Shown here piece after piece: positions 60,683 to 64,000 of a stretch of DNA of 64,000 bases (its first letter is position 1; the number at the start of each line of letters is the position of its first letter). Below the pieces are notes generated by a model. It was given only the letters and a program-made list of their open reading frames with translations, did not search any database and had not been told where the DNA came from. The position numbers were made by a program, and so were the translations under genes. Source of the stretch: Desulfoferula mesophila (GTDB taxonomy: Bacteria; Desulfobacterota; Desulfarculia; Desulfarculales; Desulfarculaceae); contig NZ_AP028679.1 of assembly GCF_037076455.1 (NCBI RefSeq), positions 2,309,501 through 2,373,500 of the forward strand, read 5' to 3'.

Positions 60683-61225
60683 ATGCAAATCCAGGTGACC
60701 TTCCGTCATGTTGAGGCGTCCGAGGCAGTGAAGGAATACGCGCGGGAAAAGGTCGGCAAATTACAAAAGTACCTGGATGGCCCCATGGAGGCCGGTGTGA
60801 CCCTGAGCGTGGAAAAGCACCGTCACCAGGCCGAGGTGAACATCATCGCCTCTGGCTTGAAAATCCACGGCAGCGAGACCACGGGCGATCTTTACTCGGC
60901 CATAGACCTGGTCATGGACAAGCTGGAAAAGCAGATCCGGCGCTACCGCGACAAGCTCAAGGACATCAGCCGCCGGGCGCGCAAGGAGATTCAAGAGCAG
61001 CCGTTCAAGGTGGACATCTTCGAGGCGCAGAGTCTGCCCGAGAAGACTCCCCACGTGATCATGAGCCAGAGCCTAACCGCCAAGCCCATGGACGCCGACG
61101 AAGCCGCCATGCAATTGGACCTTTCCGAGGACGACTTTTTGGTGTTCATCAACGAGCGCACTAACTCGCTCAACGTAATCTATCGCCGCGCCGACGGAAA
61201 CTTCGGCCTGATCGAGCCGCAGTAA
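60683..61225 (+). CDS. hpf: Ribosome hibernation promoting factor, long form
   Basis: 180 residues, the long HPF type that dimerises 70S ribosomes. N-terminal S30AE fold (MQIQVTFRHVEASEAVKEYAREKVGKL) up to about residue 100, a linker, and a C-terminal dimerisation domain with KPMDADEAAMQLDLSEDDFLVFINERT. Start follows AAGGAGAAGG. Confidence 0.95.
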   Translation: MQIQVTFRHVEASEAVKEYAREKVGKLQKYLDGPMEAGVTLSVEKHRHQAEVNIIASGLKIHGSETTGDLYSAIDLVMDKLEKQIRRYRDKLKDISRRARKEIQEQPFKVDIFEAQSLPEKTPHVIMSQSLTAKPMDADEAAMQLDLSEDDFLVFINERTNSLNVIYRRADGNFGLIEPQ

Positions 61226-61243
61226 AACCAAGGGTTCCGCCGG

Positions 61244-61705
61244 ATGAAGCTTACCGACATACTTACCGCCGACCAGGTCGTGGCGGACTTGAGCGGCCGC
61301 GGCAAACGCGCGGTCATGGAAGAGTTGTGCCGCCCCCTGGTGGCCGGTCACCCCCAACTGGAGATCGGCAAACTCATGGAGGTGCTGGTGGAGCGCGAAA
61401 AGTTGGGCTCCACCGGCATCGGCGACGGCATCGCCATTCCCCACGGCAAGATGGTGGGCCTGGACACCTTGCTGCTTTCCTTCGGGCGCTCCCGGGCCGG
61501 GGTGGATTTCGACTCCCTGGACGGCAAACCGGCCCACTTGTTTTTCCTGGTGGTGGCTCCGGACAACAGCGCCGGCACCCACCTCAAGGCCCTGGCCCGC
61601 ATCAGCCGCTTGCTCAAAAGCAACGCGGTGCGTCAACAGCTCATGGAAGCCTCCGACGCCCGCGAGATTTACGAAATCATAGAATCGCAGGACGAAGAAT
61701 TTTAA
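61244..61705 (+). CDS. ptsN: PTS IIA-type (nitrogen) regulatory protein PtsN
   Basis: 153 residues. Phosphorylated histidine lies in GIGDGIAIPHGK, with LGSTGIGDGIAIPH as the family landmark. In proteobacteria PtsN is part of the PTS(Ntr) chain that regulates potassium, nitrogen and envelope genes. Located between hpf and rapZ as expected. Confidence 0.93.
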   Translation: MKLTDILTADQVVADLSGRGKRAVMEELCRPLVAGHPQLEIGKLMEVLVEREKLGSTGIGDGIAIPHGKMVGLDTLLLSFGRSRAGVDFDSLDGKPAHLFFLVVAPDNSAGTHLKALARISRLLKSNAVRQQLMEASDAREIYEIIESQDEEF

Positions 61706-61743
61706 ACTGACCGGCATGCCCACCCAAGGCAAGCAGGCCTGAA

Positions 61744-62631
61744 ATGACGAGCGTAACCAACCAAGTGCCTGCCCGCTTCTTGGTCATCACCGGCCTGTCC
61801 GGCACGGGCAAAAGCACCGTCCTGAAGGCCCTGGAAGACTTGCACTACTACGCGGTGGACAACCTGCCGGTGGAGTTGTTGCCCTCCTTTGTGCAGCTGC
61901 CGCTGCGCCACGTGGGCGAGAGCTTCCAGGCCGCCCTGGTCATCGATGTGCGCGCCCACGATTTCGTGGAGCAGTTCTCTCCCACTTTCCTACGGCTGCT
62001 CCGGCAGGGCTACAATCTGGAGCTGTTGTTCCTGGAGGCCAGCGACGAGACGCTGATCCGCCGCTTTTCCCAAACCCGGCGCAAGCATCCCCTTTCCGGG
62101 GCCTCGGGATCGGTGATCGATGGCTTGAGTAGTGAGCGCAAGTTGCTGGCTCCGGTCAAGGAGCTGGCCAACCAAGTCATCGATACCAGTCGTTTCACGG
62201 TGCACGCCCTGCGCCAGGAGATTTTCAATCTCTACAGCCAAGGCGGCCAACTGGAACCCTTGCAGCTCAACTTCATCACCTTTGGTTATAAATACGGCAT
62301 CCCCCCGGAAGCCGATCTGGTGATGGACGTGCGCTTTTTGGATAACCCGTATTTTGACGATAACCTGCGCCACCTTGACGGCCGCGACCCGCGGGTGGTA
62401 GATTTTGTATTTCAAGGGCATGAGTCCGAGGAATTTCTCAAGAAGTTTAAGGATCTGCTGGAATTCCTCATCCCCGCCTACATAAGGGAGGGCAAAACCC
62501 GGTTGACGGTGGCGCTGGGTTGCACCGGGGGTCATCACCGCTCCGTGGCCGTGGCCGAGTGGCTGGCCCGCAACATTTCCACTCCCGGCGTACGCAGCAC
62601 CCTTCGTCACCGCGACATTGCCATGGAATAG
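61744..62631 (+). CDS. rapZ: RNase adapter / nucleotide-binding protein RapZ
   Basis: 295 residues. Walker A GLSGTGKST near residue 17, a YAVDNLPVELLPSFV landmark, RRFSQTRRKHPL, and a C-terminal domain with ALGCTGGHHRSVAVAEWL. In E. coli it directs RNase E to GlmZ; in this lineage the target is not known. In the usual rpoN-hpf-ptsN-rapZ order. Confidence 0.96.
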   Translation: MTSVTNQVPARFLVITGLSGTGKSTVLKALEDLHYYAVDNLPVELLPSFVQLPLRHVGESFQAALVIDVRAHDFVEQFSPTFLRLLRQGYNLELLFLEASDETLIRRFSQTRRKHPLSGASGSVIDGLSSERKLLAPVKELANQVIDTSRFTVHALRQEIFNLYSQGGQLEPLQLNFITFGYKYGIPPEADLVMDVRFLDNPYFDDNLRHLDGRDPRVVDFVFQGHESEEFLKKFKDLLEFLIPAYIREGKTRLTVALGCTGGHHRSVAVAEWLARNISTPGVRSTLRHRDIAME

Positions 62632-62636
62632 CTATA

Positions 62637-63035
62637 TTGATTGGACTTGTCATAATCACCCACGCCCGTTTGGGCCGAGAGTTGTTGAGCGCGGCCGAGT
62701 TCATTCTGGGCAAGGTGGAGCAGTCGGCTTCGGTTTCGGTGGAATCCAACACCGCGGCCGACAGCCTGCACGCCCGTCTGGAAGAGGCCATCGCCAAGGT
62801 GGACTCCGGGCAAGGCGTCCTGATCCTCACCGACATGTTCGGCGGCTCGCCCAACAACATTTCCCTGGCCTTTTTGGAAGAAGGCCGCCGCGAGGTGGTG
62901 ACCGGGGTCAACCTGCCCATGCTCATCAAGGCTGCCACCAGCCGCGAGGGAACCGACCTGGGCCGGCTGGCCCATACCGTGTGCGAGGCTGGACGTGACA
63001 GCATCTCCGCCGCCAGCGAGTTGCTCTCTACCTGA
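62637..63035 (+). CDS. PTS EIIA component, mannose (EIIA-Man) family
   Basis: A 132-residue EIIA(Man) domain: phosphorylated His in IITHARLGRELL, then LTDMFGGSPNNISLAFL. No EIIB, EIIC or EIID follows, so it is probably a regulatory PTS protein downstream of RapZ. Start is TTG at 62637, five bases after the rapZ stop and without a clear ribosome-binding site, suggesting translational coupling. An upstream GTG frame from 62520 overlaps rapZ and is rejected. Confidence 0.85.
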   Translation: MIGLVIITHARLGRELLSAAEFILGKVEQSASVSVESNTAADSLHARLEEAIAKVDSGQGVLILTDMFGGSPNNISLAFLEEGRREVVTGVNLPMLIKAATSREGTDLGRLAHTVCEAGRDSISAASELLST

Positions 63036-63495
63036 CATAGCCCCCCCCAGAGGCCTCGAGGTCGTCCTGCGCCCCCTGGCCCGGAATCATTTGGACCAGG
63101 TGACGGCCATTGAAAGGGCCTGTTTCAACAATCCTTGGTCCCGCTCCCTGTTCGTGGAAGAAATGTGTTTGCCCATGTCCATGGACCTGGTAGCGCTGAC
63201 CCTGGGCCAGGTTGCGGGGTTTTGCTGCGTGTGGGTTGTGGGCGCCAGGGCCAAGGTGCAAAACCTGGCGGTGCATCCGGCTTTCCAGCGCCGGGGCCTG
63301 GGGCGCTATCTGCTGCTCCAAGCCTTGTCCCAAGCTCGCGACCAGGGGGCCGTCCGGGCGGCCCTGGAGGTTCGCACCGGCAACCTTGCCGCATTATCCC
63401 TATATTATACCTTGGGTTTTTGCCTAGAGGGGCGACGTCCCGGCTACTATTATCCAGAGGGGGAAGACGCCCTGGTGCTGGGCCGCGATCTATAG
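62995..63495 (+). CDS. rimI: N-acetyltransferase, RimI type
   Basis: 166-residue GNAT protein. Acetyl-CoA loop HPAFQRRGLGRYLLL (Q-x2-G-x-G), EVRTGNLAALSLYYTLGF and C-terminal substrate region GYYYPEGEDALV, matching ribosomal-protein S18 alanine acetyltransferase. Start is probably GTG 62995, overlapping the previous gene by 41 bases; the first ~20 residues are weakly conserved, so the true start may be later. Confidence 0.88.
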   Translation: MTASPPPASCSLPDIAPPRGLEVVLRPLARNHLDQVTAIERACFNNPWSRSLFVEEMCLPMSMDLVALTLGQVAGFCCVWVVGARAKVQNLAVHPAFQRRGLGRYLLLQALSQARDQGAVRAALEVRTGNLAALSLYYTLGFCLEGRRPGYYYPEGEDALVLGRDL

Positions 63496-63731
63496 GCCGC
63501 GGAGCCTGTAAACCGGGAAAGTCCTTGACCCGAACCCTGGCGAAGTTTAAGTTTAGGTTACAGAGCGCAACGGCTTGAAAAGCCTTGCGCCTTTGCGAAA
63601 ATTCCCTTTCGGGCGATCAAGCGAACCATGGCGGCTCCCATTTAACCGGCGCCGTATGGGTGTTGGTTTGTTGGCCCTACTCAAATTTATGGAAAAGCAG
63701 CCCCACGCTAATCTTAAGGAGGTGCCGGGCA

Positions 63732-64000
63732 ATGGCGGTTAAAGTCGGCATAAACGGTTTCGGACGCATCGGGCGCCTGGCCACTCGCATTTTAGGCCAG
63801 GGACACCCCAATCTGGACCTGGTTTCCATCAACGCCAGGGCGGAAACTTCCCAGCTGGCCCACCTGTTGAAATATGACTCCGTGCATCGCACCTATGGCG
63901 GGGAGGTCGACTTCGAGGGCGACTTTATAATCATCAACGGCAAGCGGGTGACGGTTACCCGGGAAGCCAAACCGCTTGAGTGCAAGTGGGGCAACATCGG
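63732..64000 (+). CDS. gap: Glyceraldehyde-3-phosphate dehydrogenase, N-terminal part (cut by window edge)
   Basis: Class I GAPDH start: VKVGINGFGRIGRLATR, with the NAD-binding GFGRIGR, and LLKYDSVHRTYGG. Only the first 89-90 codons lie in the window; the catalytic Cys is outside. The start follows AAGGAGG nine bases upstream. It is separated from rimI by 236 bases with a candidate -35 TTGACC at 63525-63530. Confidence 0.95.
   Translation, partial: MAVKVGINGFGRIGRLATRILGQGHPNLDLVSINARAETSQLAHLLKYDSVHRTYGGEVDFEGDFIIINGKRVTVTREAKPLECKWGNI

Noticed and set aside
1-64000. CRISPR arrays, tRNA or rRNA genes, IS transposases
   Set aside because: I looked for regularly spaced repeats, cloverleaf ends with CCA-like context, conserved rRNA stretches and transposase motifs and found none I could defend.

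Overview
The window looks like a chromosomal segment of a GC-rich, anaerobic Desulfobacterota (deltaproteobacterium-like) bacterium, probably a sulfate reducer or close relative. This rests on the oxygen-defence set (rubrerythrin, two-iron superoxide reductase, flavodiiron protein, several rubredoxins), the multihaem cytochromes, the two-subunit glycyl-tRNA synthetase, and a full Lpt and RpoN cluster indicating a Gram-negative envelope. No rRNA, tRNA, CRISPR array or IS transposase was seen. Species-level placement is not possible by eye.

Layout. 1-6 kb, minus strand: the start of smc, two tandem related lipoproteins, then glyQ-glyS. 6.2-7.8 kb, minus: flavodoxin, an iron-sulfur flavoprotein and two rubredoxin-type proteins. 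8.2-10.2 kb, plus: a NrfH/NapC-type tetrahaem quinol dehydrogenase and an octahaem hydroxylamine-oxidoreductase-family cytochrome, behind an AT-rich promoter region with repeated and palindromic elements. 10.4-14.8 kb, plus: an FAD oxidoreductase, a BRCT protein, a core-MetE-like methyltransferase, trpS and a YkgJ-type cysteine cluster protein. 14.8-17.1 kb, minus: a GntR-controlled Old Yellow Enzyme unit. 17.3-21.2 kb, minus: oxygen-defence genes under a PerR/Fur-type regulator. 21.5-27.1 kb, minus: a macrodomain protein, MltA, a DUF89 phosphatase and a helicase fused to an exonuclease (MrfA plus MrfB in one chain).

27.1-30.7 kb, plus: pyrB-pyrC with a 44-codon leader ORF containing an intrinsic terminator and overlapping the pyrB start; the unit continues into a one-TM protein and a divergent KptA-like protein. 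30.7-37.2 kb is a mosaic accessory stretch: an AT-rich OLD-family nuclease, a multicopper oxidase fused to a CopB-like beta-barrel, a YajD-type HNH protein, an EEP nuclease that appears to start at ATT, and a peroxiredoxin bracketed by the real recG 3' end and a second, synonymously diverged copy of it. 37.2-48 kb is housekeeping: recG, purM, a DUF523 protein and two unknowns, ispG, proS, rel, rpmB, infA.

48-55 kb holds an unknown protein, a gamma-carbonic-anhydrase-like protein, an M23 peptidase, a ChaN-PDZ lipoprotein, a three-gene partner-switching module (STAS antagonist, REC-PP2C phosphatase, REC-HATPase kinase) and a Nudix hydrolase. 55-64 kb holds hisD, then lptC-lptA-lptB-rpoN-hpf-ptsN-rapZ-EIIA(Man)-rimI and the start of gap.

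The most distinctive items are the pyrBC leader, the one-chain CopA-CopB protein with a hairpin over its ribosome-binding site, the duplicated recG tail around the peroxiredoxin gene, the octahaem/tetrahaem cytochrome pair with its promoter elements, and the KptA-like protein that has lost canonical histidines.
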